NCBI GenBank assembly: GCA_002724315.1
Contig: PBOJ01000124.1
Span: 124,001-188,000 of the forward strand
DNA length: 64,000 bases
Direction of reading: 5' to 3'
Source of the DNA: Planctomycetaceae bacterium
Lineage (GTDB): Bacteria > Planctomycetota > Planctomycetia > Planctomycetales > Planctomycetaceae
Part shown: piece after piece, positions 34,590 to 43,821 of the stretch
How positions within the stretch are numbered: position 1 is the first letter of the stretch
How the letters are laid out: each line of letters starts with the position of its first letter
Made by a program: the position numbers and the translations under genes
Notes under the pieces: model-generated
What the model was told of the DNA's origin: nothing
What the model saw: the letters and a program-made list of their open reading frames with translations, nothing else
The model's database searches: none

Positions 34590-37500
34590 TCATTTGATGG
34601 CTTCGGTAACAAGCCGATGGGGTACGAAGAAACGATCGCTGGTGATGGCCAACCAGGGGTGGACGCCCCGCACGGGCTGAAAATTGACCTCGTCATGGCT
34701 ACGGCCATGCAGAAAATGCAGGACCTTCCCGCGCAGGGACGGCGGCACGGTGAACCTCAGTCGCTTCCAGGCCGCGACCCACATCCGTTCGTCGAAGACC
34801 CTGGCCATCATCCGGCCATCGGGCTGATGGACCGACCCGCTCTCTGCGTCGTAGCCAAATGCAACGTCGATCTCGACCTCGGTCACATCGGGTCGAACGC
34901 CGAAGTACAACGCTTGCATTCGCTTCGAATACACGTCCCGCCAGGAAACAACTTCTCCGGGCAGGGTGCTGATCGGGAATTGAACAATCGGCGTCCGTTC
35001 TCCTGCGAACCAGACGGCATACTGCCCGGTTCGGCCGTCTTTGGGGATCGTGACTTTGCGGCCCGTACCGGCAATCTTTGTTTTCAGGACGACTGTCCGG
35101 CTCTCGACGTGGACCACGCGGATCGGCACACCCGGTTCATCGCCCCACCTCCCCTTGAGGTCCAGATCGAAGTTCTTGTCGACCGGTTCCCGCAAAATGA
35201 CAATCGGCAGCCCGGACGGATTTTTCTTTCGGCGAAAACTGTAGACACCCATTTCGAGTCGGTCGAACACGCCCCAACTGCGTCCGTAGCGGGGAACCAC
35301 GGGGCCTTTCAGCTTTGCCAGGGCCGACAGGAAATTCGGCATCCGCTGTGAGAAATAACCTCCGTTGAGTGTCAGGGCATTGGTGAAATGGCCATCGAGA
35401 GAGTGCCCCGATTGCAGGAACTGGTCACCAAGAAGGAGCTTCATCTCGGCAACCCCTTTTTCGAGATATTGCCGCTTGCCCAGCAAACGGAATCCTTCGG
35501 CCAGGTCGTGCCACTCGGCTCCTCCGCTGCCATAGAAGGCATGACGGCTCAACCAGTCACACCAATCTTCCAGTGCCGCCACGGCGGCCGGGTCACGAGT
35601 GAGACGGATATAACGGGGCAACCAGGGGGCAAATCCCGACCATTGTCCGAAATAGCCGGCACCGTACTTCCCGTCGGCTTTGGATTGGCTGCCCAGCACC
35701 GCGGTCGCATAGGTTTCCAGTTGTGGTAGCAGGCGAACGTCCCAGGTTGCCTCGTAGAGAAAACAGAGGCTTGATAATGGCCCGGTGCCATCGCGTCCCG
35801 AGTTGCCCGGTCGTGGGTGTGAAGCGACCGCATCGGCGGTTTCCCAGGCGACGTCCACAGCGCGGGCATAACCGTCCAGGTACCAGTGGTAGAACAGGAA
35901 ATCCGTCACGTTGTTGTAGTCGTAGAGCCGGTTTCCGGAATGCCAATGCACCAGCCCCTTGTAATCACACAAGGCACCTCGGATCTTGCCGCGGGGATAG
36001 GGGAGCTTCTCGAATTCCGGTGTTGTCCAGTGACAGGTGTCGACGTCCATCAGGTGCATGGAGTGACGACGAGCGGCCTGGAGATACTTGGGATCGCCGC
36101 TGCGGAGGTACAGCAACCAGTAGGTCCGAGGACAGCCGTGATGATGATTGGCCCAGGTTCGGTTCACGACGGGCCGCATCTCGCGGTTGTTCCAGTTGCT
36201 GTGCCGGTCACCGAAATTCCACATCCCGTAGTCATGGACCTGCTCCTGCATTCTCTGCAGGTAATCGAAATGACGTGACAGGGCCGTCTCGACATCCGGG
36301 AATCGGACCGTATCAACCGGATGCAGGGGGCCCACGGCCAGCGTCTGATCGATCCAGGCCGGGTCTGCCAGCACTCCGCAGGTGAAGTGATCTTCGCGAG
36401 CTTGTGCCGCCACGCGTTCGGCTGGTGTCTCGTGGAACCGAAAACACAGCGAGTGGGTTTTGGCCACACCCAGTCCGTTGTCCGCGCTGTTCTTGATCGC
36501 TGACGGGATGTAGTAGAACTCGTCGCGTCCCTTCGACAACTGGGCATAGTCGGGAGGAATTCTCAGATCGAGTAGCTCGCCTTCGTGAGCGAACCAGAGT
36601 CGATGGATATTTCGTCCGGAAATCGTGGCGATTGGATGACTCGGCGGTTGTGCGTGTCGTGGCCAGAAATGGGCCCGCAGTATCCGTCCCTCGATCTCAA
36701 ATTCCTTGGGATATTGTTGCCAGAAGTCCCGGATCGAAAGTGTGACGTTCCCCGTGTCCACCCAGCCGGCCGCACGGCCGCCGCGAGCCAGTGTTCGACG
36801 GTCGTTTTCCTGTTGTTCGACCACGCGACAGGTTTCGTCGTCGTCCTGCACCAGCCAGGCATGTTCCTGCTGCGCCTCCACGAAACCGTCACGTTCCAGT
36901 CCGAATCGTCGGCGTTCCACGCGGGCCAGTTCGGTTTCCAGGAAAATCCCGCGGTAGCGGACCCGGTGGGAACTCTCGGTGATCACGAACGTATGATCTA
37001 CGTGCAAGGCAGCCTCTCCCTGCCTCGCGGTCATCCGCACCGTGTAACGTCCCAGCCGTTTTCCGTCAGCGACAAACCATCCGCGGGCGGCCAGGACCAC
37101 TCTGAGCGGTCCGGCTTCCTCAACGTCCACACGCGACTCTCTGTCGCCGGCTGATTCGTAACGGGTGCCCGACTCGTCAACCAGGACGACCCGGCTTCCG
37201 GTGACCAGTTCGGGACCGACCTGTCCGTTTTCGGTGATCAGGCGGGCTGATTCCAGAAAGGAGAATCCCTGCTGCTTCACCGAAAACACCAGTCGTCCCG
37301 TGTTGACTTCGATCCGTCCCTTGTCTTGTTTCACGGTGACCGGTGTCGTGACCGGTTGACGGACGAGGTTCGGACCGTATTCCAGCCACCAGGTCCGGGG
37401 CCGCAGCGGATCGATCTCGGCCGTAAAGTCCAGCAGGGCCCAGCGGATGAATCCACGAGGGCTCCAGCGTGCGGTGACACGAACCTGGACAGGGACCTCG

Positions 37501-38147
37501 GTCTTTTTGTCGTCACGAATCAGTCGCAGTTGCCGTGGATCCACAATGGCCCCACGAGGAAAGGGGACACCGGTGGTGACTCGTCTGGGACCCGACATTT
37601 GCGGTGACGGCTGCAACGCGATCGGCACTTTCCCTTGCTGAACTGGTCGCGTGGCGGCGGGAATCAGGTCCACGATCTCGAATGCCGTTTCCGTTGCTGG
37701 TGCAGCTTCGCCCATTGCTGTGACCAGGAGACGGTAGCCGGCTGGTTTTAGGCCTCGAAAATCCAGTAACAGGGAAAGATGAGTTCCGATTGGACCCACT
37801 TGGCAGTTGGCTTGTGAGATGTCTTCGTTGCCTCGTTTGAGTCGGATCGACAACATGTCAGGCCGTTTCTTCTCTCCGACCAAAACCAGTGCCTGTGCCG
37901 TCAGATCGAGCGAATCGTAGATTCTCCGGTCGAGCTGGACCCCGAGGGCCGGGAGATCTCCACGGATCTTCAAACCCGAAACCGGGCCGGACCAGAGCAG
38001 TCGGTTTCCGGTGATCCGTTCAGGAACCTGTCCCTCGATGGCCGCGAGGCCTCGCGGCAGTTCAGCCCGAGCGGGCTCGGCGAGCAGGACCGGGAGTCCG
38101 GTCAACAGGATCATGCCCGCGGCAACTGCATGCTTGTGGAGTTTCAT
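34590..38147 (-). CDS. Large secreted protein, exo-rhamnogalacturonan-lyase-like
   Basis: A 1185-residue exported protein with a signal peptide (residues 1 to about 28, ending EPARA). The middle region has GVPFPRGAIVDP (about 193-204) and alternating beta-strand blocks, then a long helical part rich in Trp/Tyr/His (residues about 600-980: WNNREMRPVVNRTW, LYDYNNVTDFLFYHW) resembling the (alpha/alpha) toroid of polysaccharide lyases. The G-x-P-F-P-R-G block and overall order resemble the YetA / PcRGLX (PL26) family, which removes ends from rhamnogalacturonan. The assignment is pattern-based and the substrate uncertain. An 11-bp tandem repeat precedes the gene. Confidence 0.5.
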   Translation of the reverse strand: MKLHKHAVAAGMILLTGLPVLLAEPARAELPRGLAAIEGQVPERITGNRLLWSGPVSGLKIRGDLPALGVQLDRRIYDSLDLTAQALVLVGEKKRPDMLSIRLKRGNEDISQANCQVGPIGTHLSLLLDFRGLKPAGYRLLVTAMGEAAPATETAFEIVDLIPAATRPVQQGKVPIALQPSPQMSGPRRVTTGVPFPRGAIVDPRQLRLIRDDKKTEVPVQVRVTARWSPRGFIRWALLDFTAEIDPLRPRTWWLEYGPNLVRQPVTTPVTVKQDKGRIEVNTGRLVFSVKQQGFSFLESARLITENGQVGPELVTGSRVVLVDESGTRYESAGDRESRVDVEEAGPLRVVLAARGWFVADGKRLGRYTVRMTARQGEAALHVDHTFVITESSHRVRYRGIFLETELARVERRRFGLERDGFVEAQQEHAWLVQDDDETCRVVEQQENDRRTLARGGRAAGWVDTGNVTLSIRDFWQQYPKEFEIEGRILRAHFWPRHAQPPSHPIATISGRNIHRLWFAHEGELLDLRIPPDYAQLSKGRDEFYYIPSAIKNSADNGLGVAKTHSLCFRFHETPAERVAAQAREDHFTCGVLADPAWIDQTLAVGPLHPVDTVRFPDVETALSRHFDYLQRMQEQVHDYGMWNFGDRHSNWNNREMRPVVNRTWANHHHGCPRTYWLLYLRSGDPKYLQAARRHSMHLMDVDTCHWTTPEFEKLPYPRGKIRGALCDYKGLVHWHSGNRLYDYNNVTDFLFYHWYLDGYARAVDVAWETADAVASHPRPGNSGRDGTGPLSSLCFLYEATWDVRLLPQLETYATAVLGSQSKADGKYGAGYFGQWSGFAPWLPRYIRLTRDPAAVAALEDWCDWLSRHAFYGSGGAEWHDLAEGFRLLGKRQYLEKGVAEMKLLLGDQFLQSGHSLDGHFTNALTLNGGYFSQRMPNFLSALAKLKGPVVPRYGRSWGVFDRLEMGVYSFRRKKNPSGLPIVILREPVDKNFDLDLKGRWGDEPGVPIRVVHVESRTVVLKTKIAGTGRKVTIPKDGRTGQYAVWFAGERTPIVQFPISTLPGEVVSWRDVYSKRMQALYFGVRPDVTEVEIDVAFGYDAESGSVHQPDGRMMARVFDERMWVAAWKRLRFTVPPSLRGKVLHFLHGRSHDEVNFQPVRGVHPWLAITSDRFFVPHRLVTEAIK

Positions 38148-38162
38148 GTGGTCTACTTCTGC

Positions 38163-38184
38163 GACGGCTCACGGACGGCTCACG
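38163..38184. repeat. Two-copy 11-bp tandem repeat
   Basis: GACGGCTCACG occurs twice in direct succession just upstream of the large secreted protein gene (minus strand), within its likely promoter region. It may be a regulator site or chance. Confidence 0.5.
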
Positions 38185-38409
38185 AGTGTTCGGCACTACC
38201 GAAGATGGCCGCGTGATGGGGATTCCCATGGTAGCCAAAAGGCGAACCCGGTTGCCCGCAGTCCGGCGGCAATCCACGCACGTGAAAACCGGTTCCCGAT
38301 AACCCTTGTGTGGCCGGTGCGGCGGGGGCCAGACGCCGGATGTTCTGCGGCCTGTCTTTCCGTGACAGATCGGACGGTCGAGTTTCGTGAAGGGGGGTGG
38401 TAGGATCGA

Positions 38410-39765
38410 ATGAGGACAGGCGACGGACGGGTCCGGCCGCCACGGGCGCAGGTGAGCGTGAACCAAATGTATCTCAAGATGGCCAAGCGGTTCCTGCTGG
38501 AGACCGACAAGCGTCTGGCCTGGAAGTTTTTCCGGATCATGGGCCTGGGCGGGGTCCGCTCGGTGCTGAAGTACCGGAGTCGCCTGAAACGGGGCGAGTT
38601 CTTTCCCCCGTTCCTTTACGTTTCGATCATCAACAGCTGCAACCTGCGTTGCCAGGGCTGTTGGGTCGACGTGGCGGCCAAGCAGGAGCGGATCGACATC
38701 GAGGCGATGTCGAAGCTGATCAGTGAGGCCCAGGCGATGGGCAACGTCTTCTTCGGGATCGTCGGTGGCGAGCCGTTCATGCACCCGGAGATCCTGGAGA
38801 TCTTCCGGCGTCACCCGAAGTGCTACTTCCAGGTCTTCACCAACGGACATTTCATCACCAGCGAGGTGGCCGGGGAACTGCGTCGGCTGGGGAACGTGAC
38901 ACCGTTGATCAGTGTCGAAGGGACCGAGATCATCAGCGACCAGCGCCGCGGCCGTGACGGGGTGCTCAACAAGACGATGGAGGGCATCCACAACTGCCTG
39001 GACAACAAGGTCTTCACCGGCGTCTGCACCAGCCTGTGCCGCACGAACATCGATGACCTCTTGACCGACCAGTGGGTTGATCGGCTGGTGGAGATGGGTG
39101 TGTTCTACACCTGGTTCCACGTCTATCGCCCGATGGGTCCGGATGCGTGTCCCGATCTGTGCCTGACACCCGAACAGCAGGTGCGGGTGCGGAAGTTCGT
39201 TGTCGAGACACGAGCCCGTAAGCCGATCGTGGTGATCGATGCCTACCACGATGGCGGAGGCAAGTCGTTGTGCCCGGCGGCAACCGGCATCAGCCACCAC
39301 ATCAATCCCTGGGGTGGGATCGAGCCCTGCCCGATCATCCAGTTCGCCTCCGAATCGATCTACGACGATCCACAACTGCCCGCCGACGAGCAGAAGACGC
39401 TGGGAGAGAAGATGGTGCAGTCGGAGTTCCTGTCCGACTTCCGTCACCTGGCCCAGGAAACCACCCGCGGTTGTATCGTGCTTGAGCGACCCGACCTGCT
39501 CAAGGAACTCGTCGTCAAGCACGGTTCGCATGACGGTACGGCCCGTCAGACGGCGCTGGCCGAGTTGGACGCGATGGAGGTTCGCACGTCGCAGTTCCAC
39601 CCGGGGCAGGAGATTCCCGAGAAAAGCTGGATGTACCGCCTGGTCAAAAAGTTCTTCTACAACGATTTTGGCGTTTACGACGGTCATGACCACAGTGCCA
39701 GCTCGGCCCCGGCGGTTCTGGAACTGCCGACGGTTGTTGAAGAGGACGAACCGGTAGCCGTCTAG
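38410..39765 (+). CDS. Radical SAM protein
   Basis: A 451-residue radical SAM enzyme with the cluster motif Cys77, Cys81, Cys84 in NSCNLRCQGCW (the usual CxxxCxxC) and the SAM-binding GGEP in FGIVGGEPFMHPE. Further Cys residues are in MGPDACPDLCL, LCPAATG and GIEPCPII, and the latter could bind an auxiliary Fe-S cluster, SPASM-like. Such enzymes carry out radical modification of peptides or small molecules; the product here is unknown. No precursor peptide gene is obvious nearby. The start is uncertain: ATG 38410 is used; GTG 38458 or ATG 38467 (MYLKMAKRFLL) are alternatives. Confidence 0.88.
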   Translation: MRTGDGRVRPPRAQVSVNQMYLKMAKRFLLETDKRLAWKFFRIMGLGGVRSVLKYRSRLKRGEFFPPFLYVSIINSCNLRCQGCWVDVAAKQERIDIEAMSKLISEAQAMGNVFFGIVGGEPFMHPEILEIFRRHPKCYFQVFTNGHFITSEVAGELRRLGNVTPLISVEGTEIISDQRRGRDGVLNKTMEGIHNCLDNKVFTGVCTSLCRTNIDDLLTDQWVDRLVEMGVFYTWFHVYRPMGPDACPDLCLTPEQQVRVRKFVVETRARKPIVVIDAYHDGGGKSLCPAATGISHHINPWGGIEPCPIIQFASESIYDDPQLPADEQKTLGEKMVQSEFLSDFRHLAQETTRGCIVLERPDLLKELVVKHGSHDGTARQTALAELDAMEVRTSQFHPGQEIPEKSWMYRLVKKFFYNDFGVYDGHDHSASSAPAVLELPTVVEEDEPVAV

Positions 39766-39844
39766 GCGGTCGCCGGCGTGCTAGACTGTGGTGTGGACCC
39801 GATTGGTGGTCCTCCCGGTCATCAGTTCCCCAGGGGCGATCTCC

Positions 39845-40693
39845 ATGCGCCGTCTCAGCCTTTTCGTCGCGTTGCTGATGGCGACGCTGACCTCCTCCGC
39901 ATCGGCCCGTGACGTTCACCTCTACGGGGCCCCGGTCCGCCAGGGCGATTTCGTGGTGGGGACGGTGAGGTTTGTCGAGGGGCGCAGCGTGGCGATCGAC
40001 ATGGGGTACGTCGACGGTGTGACCTCCGGCCACCGGTTCCGGGTTTATCGCCGGGTGGGTCGTGACTATCGCATTTCGGGCGTTGCGATCGTCGGGCTGG
40101 TGCAGCGTCGCCAGTCGGTGGTGACGGCGCGGACCGGGGTGCCGATCCGGGCTGGTGATGCGGTGGTGATCGCGGCATCGGAGCTGACCATCTGGACCGA
40201 GCCCCGCGATCGACTGTACGACGAACGACTGAGGCGGCGAGTGGCGCTACCCAGACGGTTCGGTTACGACACGCGGCAGACCGCCATTGACGAAATCGAC
40301 CTGCTGGAAACTCGGCGAGGGAACCGGTTGAAGCTGCTCGAATGGACTCGCCAGGTGACGGCGGCCCGACCCAAGACCACGGTGCTGTGGGACCTGACCA
40401 ATCTGAAGACCCGCCGCCAGGATTTCATCGGCAAGCTCGAGACTTTCGGGAGTTCGTTCCGCTACCGCAACAAGGAGGAACGTGCCAACGCGTCGTTCAC
40501 GACGGTGGTCCAGCCGATCAGCCGGCTGACCCTCGAGCCTGGAAAGCCTTACGAGGCTCCCGATGCCACCGGCGAACCCCAGCAGCAGAAGAGCGCGGAC
40601 GAGACGTACACCGAACCCCAGACCCGGATCCCTCGCGTGGTGCCCCTTGCGCGTGGTGTGTCGCTGTACCTGGGACGCGGCAATTCTCGCTAG
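39845..40693 (+). CDS. Secreted protein of unknown function
   Basis: A 282-residue protein starting at ATG 39845 (MRRLSLFVALLMATL) with a signal peptide ending SSASA. The mature N-terminal 100 residues look beta-rich (VRQGDFVVGTVRFVEGRSVAI, GHRFRVYRRVG) and may be a barrel-like domain involving a Gly/Asp turn (MGYVDGVTSG). The C-terminal half is basic and Pro/Gln-rich. No enzyme motif was seen. It converges with the S9 peptidase gene, leaving 16 bp. It follows the radical SAM gene by 79 bp. Confidence 0.72.
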   Translation: MRRLSLFVALLMATLTSSASARDVHLYGAPVRQGDFVVGTVRFVEGRSVAIDMGYVDGVTSGHRFRVYRRVGRDYRISGVAIVGLVQRRQSVVTARTGVPIRAGDAVVIAASELTIWTEPRDRLYDERLRRRVALPRRFGYDTRQTAIDEIDLLETRRGNRLKLLEWTRQVTAARPKTTVLWDLTNLKTRRQDFIGKLETFGSSFRYRNKEERANASFTTVVQPISRLTLEPGKPYEAPDATGEPQQQKSADETYTEPQTRIPRVVPLARGVSLYLGRGNSR

Positions 40694-40709
40694 CGGTTTC
40701 CCGCGGGGG

Positions 40710-42743
40710 CTAGAGGTACTTTGACCACCAGGCGAGGATTTCGCCGAGACGGTGGATTCGCAGGTCCGGTGGGCCGCAGCGGCTCATCCCGTGGCTGGTT
40801 TCTCGCGGGTACCGGACGAAACGTGTCGGGACCCCGAGCATCTTCAATGCCGCGAAGACCTGTTCCCCCTGTTCGACGTTGCAGCGGAGGTCACCCTCGC
40901 TGTGGATCACCAGGGTGGGCGTGGTGACATTGCGGATTGTCCGGATTGGACTCTGTTGCCAGATTTCCTGGTTGTCGTCCCAGGGGTTCCCGGGCCAGTA
41001 TTCACCCGGCACCAGTGGGTAGTCGCTGGACCCGGCCATGCTGACGAGATTGGCGACGCAGCGGTCGGTGATGGCGGCTGCGAAACGGTCGGTGTGAGTG
41101 ATGGCCCAGTTGGTCATGTACCCGCCGTAGCTGCCTCCCATGATGCCGATCCGTTGAGGGTCGATCGCAGGATGCTGTTCCATGAAGGACGCGACAGCCT
41201 GCACGTCGGTCCAGTCGGCAGCGCCCCATTTTCCCTGGATGGCCGTGCAGTGTTCTTCGCCGTACCCCTTGCTGCCCCGGGGGTTGCTGAAGACGACGAC
41301 GTGTCCGGCGGCGGCCAGCACCTGGAACTCGTGAAAAAACGTTGTGCCGTAGAGTGCGTGTGGGCCGCCGTGGACCTGGAGCACTCCCGGACATCGGCGG
41401 CGGGACCGGGATGTCCTGCCGGGAGGCTGCATCACCCAGGTGTGCACCCGCGTGCCGTCTTCTGCGGTGATCCATTTTTCGGTGGGTTTTGAGAGTTCGA
41501 GCTGTTTGAGCAGCGGGCCGTTGAAATTGGTGAGGGATTTGGGGGCCAGGTCCTGCAGTTGCCGGCCGCCGCGAATCTCGGCCCGCCCCACCTCCGGCAG
41601 GGTCGTGGCATCACTGGTACAAACCGCGATGTGACGTCCGTCGTCGGAGAGGTTTCCCATGACTGTCGATGTGGGGCCGCTGGTCAGCAGTCGGACTCGT
41701 CCTCCGGCCAGGGGCACCGTGGCGATGACACTGGCTCCGTGCCAGCCGAAGCACATCAGTACCTGCTGACCATCGGCGGTGAAGTCGTAATGGGCTCCGA
41801 AAGTTGCTTCGGCGGTGTCGGAGATGACTGTCGAGGAGAGGCAGAAATCGGTGTGGCCGGTGAGATTCTGGAGGTCGCTGCCGTCGAGTCGACACGAGAA
41901 CAGGTGCGTGTTGCGGACGCCCCATGTCTCGCGTCCCTCACGGCCGGCGAACAGCACCCGCTGTCCGTCGGGGCTGAAACGGGCCGCTGATTTCCAGCCG
42001 TCGGGCACGCCGCTGATGCGACGGGCCTTGCCTGTCTTCACCGATATCCGGAACAGTTCGTCTTTCCACGGTGTCAGCAGCGGTTCCCGGCTGACGTTGG
42101 TGGCGACGAGCAGTTCGGATGAGTCGGGGGACCAGTCGAAGGAAAATGAAGGGTTGGTGCCACGTCCGAACACCATCCTCTGTGTGCCGGTCTCGGTGTC
42201 GACCAGATGAAGTCGAAACCGGGCGCTGCCGAAGTAGCCGTCTCCATCAAGCCGGTAGAAGAGTTCGTCGATTTCCCAAGGTGGCGTGCTGCTTCCGTTC
42301 TCCTCTCGTTCGGCCTCGGCCGCTTCGGTCCGCCCGGCATCCGTCTGGCGAAATGAAACCGCCAGCATGCGGCCGTCCGGAGACCAGGCCCAGGACCCGA
42401 TCGATCCCTCTGGAAAATCGGTCACGGCCCGGGCTTCTCCGCCATTGGCCTCGAGCACGTAAATCTGTGGTCGACGCTTGTCGCGGGAGGAGGTGAATCC
42501 GATGCGGGATCCGTCGGGTGACCAGCGGCCGTGACGGTCGTTGTCACCCGAAGAGAAGGGGCGAACGCTGCCGTCGGCTTCCACGATCCAGAGATTCGAT
42601 ACGGTCTGGTTCTTCTCGCCGACGTGACTTCTGGTCAAAAGGACTCGGCTGCCGTCGGGCGAGATCTGGGGGTCGGCCACGGAAATGAACTGCTGCAGGT
42701 CCTCGGGCGTGATCCGGCGACGTCGCGCGGTCGACTTGGCCAT
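40710..42743 (-). CDS. S9 family prolyl-oligopeptidase-type serine peptidase
   Basis: A 677-residue peptidase beginning at 42743 (MAKSTARRRRITPEDLQQF). The N-terminal half is a seven-bladed propeller with repeated S-P-D-G motifs (ISPDGSRVLL, WSPDGSRIGF, WSPDGRMLAV, FSPDGQRVLF). The C-terminal alpha/beta-hydrolase has the nucleophile Ser in GIMGGSYGGYM, Asp in HSEGDLRCNVEQ and His in RETSHGMSR, with the oxyanion segment QVHGGPHALYG. It cleaves short peptides, typically acylaminoacyl- or dipeptidyl-type. No leader is visible, so it is probably cytoplasmic. A good divergent promoter lies just upstream (42792-42820). Confidence 0.93.
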   Translation of the reverse strand: MAKSTARRRRITPEDLQQFISVADPQISPDGSRVLLTRSHVGEKNQTVSNLWIVEADGSVRPFSSGDNDRHGRWSPDGSRIGFTSSRDKRRPQIYVLEANGGEARAVTDFPEGSIGSWAWSPDGRMLAVSFRQTDAGRTEAAEAEREENGSSTPPWEIDELFYRLDGDGYFGSARFRLHLVDTETGTQRMVFGRGTNPSFSFDWSPDSSELLVATNVSREPLLTPWKDELFRISVKTGKARRISGVPDGWKSAARFSPDGQRVLFAGREGRETWGVRNTHLFSCRLDGSDLQNLTGHTDFCLSSTVISDTAEATFGAHYDFTADGQQVLMCFGWHGASVIATVPLAGGRVRLLTSGPTSTVMGNLSDDGRHIAVCTSDATTLPEVGRAEIRGGRQLQDLAPKSLTNFNGPLLKQLELSKPTEKWITAEDGTRVHTWVMQPPGRTSRSRRRCPGVLQVHGGPHALYGTTFFHEFQVLAAAGHVVVFSNPRGSKGYGEEHCTAIQGKWGAADWTDVQAVASFMEQHPAIDPQRIGIMGGSYGGYMTNWAITHTDRFAAAITDRCVANLVSMAGSSDYPLVPGEYWPGNPWDDNQEIWQQSPIRTIRNVTTPTLVIHSEGDLRCNVEQGEQVFAALKMLGVPTRFVRYPRETSHGMSRCGPPDLRIHRLGEILAWWSKYL

Positions 42744-42791
42744 GGCTTGGGCTCCGGGTGGTGTGGTCGTTGTTGGGTCGCTGCCGCGGCG

Positions 42792-42820
42792 ATCATATCG
42801 TGCGGTCGTGCGGCTGTCGA
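42792..42820 (-). promoter_or_regulatory. Promoter of the S9 peptidase gene
   Basis: Minus strand: TCGACA (42820-42815), 17 bp, TATGAT (42797-42792), about 50 bp before the start codon. Confidence 0.55.
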
Positions 42821-42842
42821 AAGGGGCCGCATGGACCGGGAT

Positions 42843-42871
42843 GTGGACGGCCGGGACCGACGCGGTACAAT
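42843..42871 (+). promoter_or_regulatory. Candidate promoter of the GDPD-mfd pair
   Basis: TACAAT (42866-42871) is a good -10 located 29 bp before the ATG; GTGGAC (42843-42848), 17 bp upstream, is a poor -35. Confidence 0.35.
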
Positions 42872-42900
42872 CGGCAGCAAAGCGATCCGGGAGAAGTGAG

Positions 42901-43821
42901 ATGGTGATGAACAAACGGGTGATCGTCGCGGTCGGGATGGGGATGGCCCTGGGCTGGGGATTCGGAGGGAACAGGGCTGTCGTGGCCCAGCGGGGGGCCG
43001 ATTCGCTGGCCAAGCGGGCTCTGGCTGTCCGACAGGTGATCGCGCACCGCGGTTCAAGTTCCGATCGGCCCGAGTGCACCCTGGTTTCGTTGCGAAGGGC
43101 GATCGCGGTGGGAGCGACGGCCAGCGAGGTTGACGTGCGGTGGACCAAGGATCGCCAACTGGTGATTCTCCACGACGCGACCCTCGACCGGACCACAAAT
43201 GGCACCGGCAAGATCGGAGCGACGACACTGGCCCAGGTGCGACAACTGGATGCGGGGAGTTGGTTCGACGCGAAATACCGTGCCGAGAAGGTGCCGACAT
43301 TGCGGGAGGTGCTGGAGACCGGCCGCGGACGAATCGACGTGTTGCTGGATCTCAAGGAGCAAGGGGCCGCCTACGACCAACAGGTGGTCGGTGAGGTCAA
43401 GCGTTTCGGCGATCCGAAGAAGACGATCGTCGGTGTTCGCAGTGTCGCGCAGGCTCGCCGGTTCCGAGAGCTGTTGCCCAAGTCGCGGCAACTGGGACTG
43501 ATTCCCGATCCCAAGTCGATCGAGGCCTTCGTGGAGGCGGGGGTGGAGACGATCCGGTTGTGGCCGAGGTGGATCAAGGCCGACCCGCAACTCGTCGAGC
43601 GGGTTCACCGGTTGAAGGTCGGGTTGCATGTCAACGGCAGCAAAGGGGCCCGGGCGGAGGTGGAAGCGGCACTGTCTCATCGGCCGACATCACTGTCGAG
43701 CGACGATCCCGGCCGGCTGGTCAAGACACTCAAGGCGATTTCACAGAACAAGAAGCCGATGTTGAGGCGATCGAGAGATTTCTCGCGAGCCGAGTCCGGA
43801 ACCCGACTTGGAAGAGGATGA
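42901..43821 (+). CDS. Glycerophosphodiester phosphodiesterase
   Basis: A 306-residue exported GDPD. The start at 42901 (MVMNKRVIVAVG) follows GGGAGAAG and gives a signal peptide of about 30 residues ending VVAQRGA. The catalytic motif AHRGSSSDRPECT includes the His-Arg pair and the E-x-T (ENT in most relatives), and EVDVRWTKDRQLVILHDATLDRTTNG matches metal and His sites. It hydrolyses glycerophosphodiesters to glycerol-3-phosphate and an alcohol, outside the cytoplasm, for phosphate or glycerol salvage. The stop overlaps the mfd ATG by 4 bp (ATGA). Confidence 0.9.
   Translation: MVMNKRVIVAVGMGMALGWGFGGNRAVVAQRGADSLAKRALAVRQVIAHRGSSSDRPECTLVSLRRAIAVGATASEVDVRWTKDRQLVILHDATLDRTTNGTGKIGATTLAQVRQLDAGSWFDAKYRAEKVPTLREVLETGRGRIDVLLDLKEQGAAYDQQVVGEVKRFGDPKKTIVGVRSVAQARRFRELLPKSRQLGLIPDPKSIEAFVEAGVETIRLWPRWIKADPQLVERVHRLKVGLHVNGSKGARAEVEAALSHRPTSLSSDDPGRLVKTLKAISQNKKPMLRRSRDFSRAESGTRLGRG

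Noticed and set aside
40690-40720. Terminator between the convergent secreted-protein and S9 peptidase genes
   Set aside because: A short CTAGC/GCTAG match is present but there is no T tract and the loop is too large to support a call.
42685-42900. Longer GDPD start
   Set aside because: The upstream in-frame part lacks a leader and overlaps the promoter region; the ATG at 42901 has a ribosome-binding site and signal peptide.
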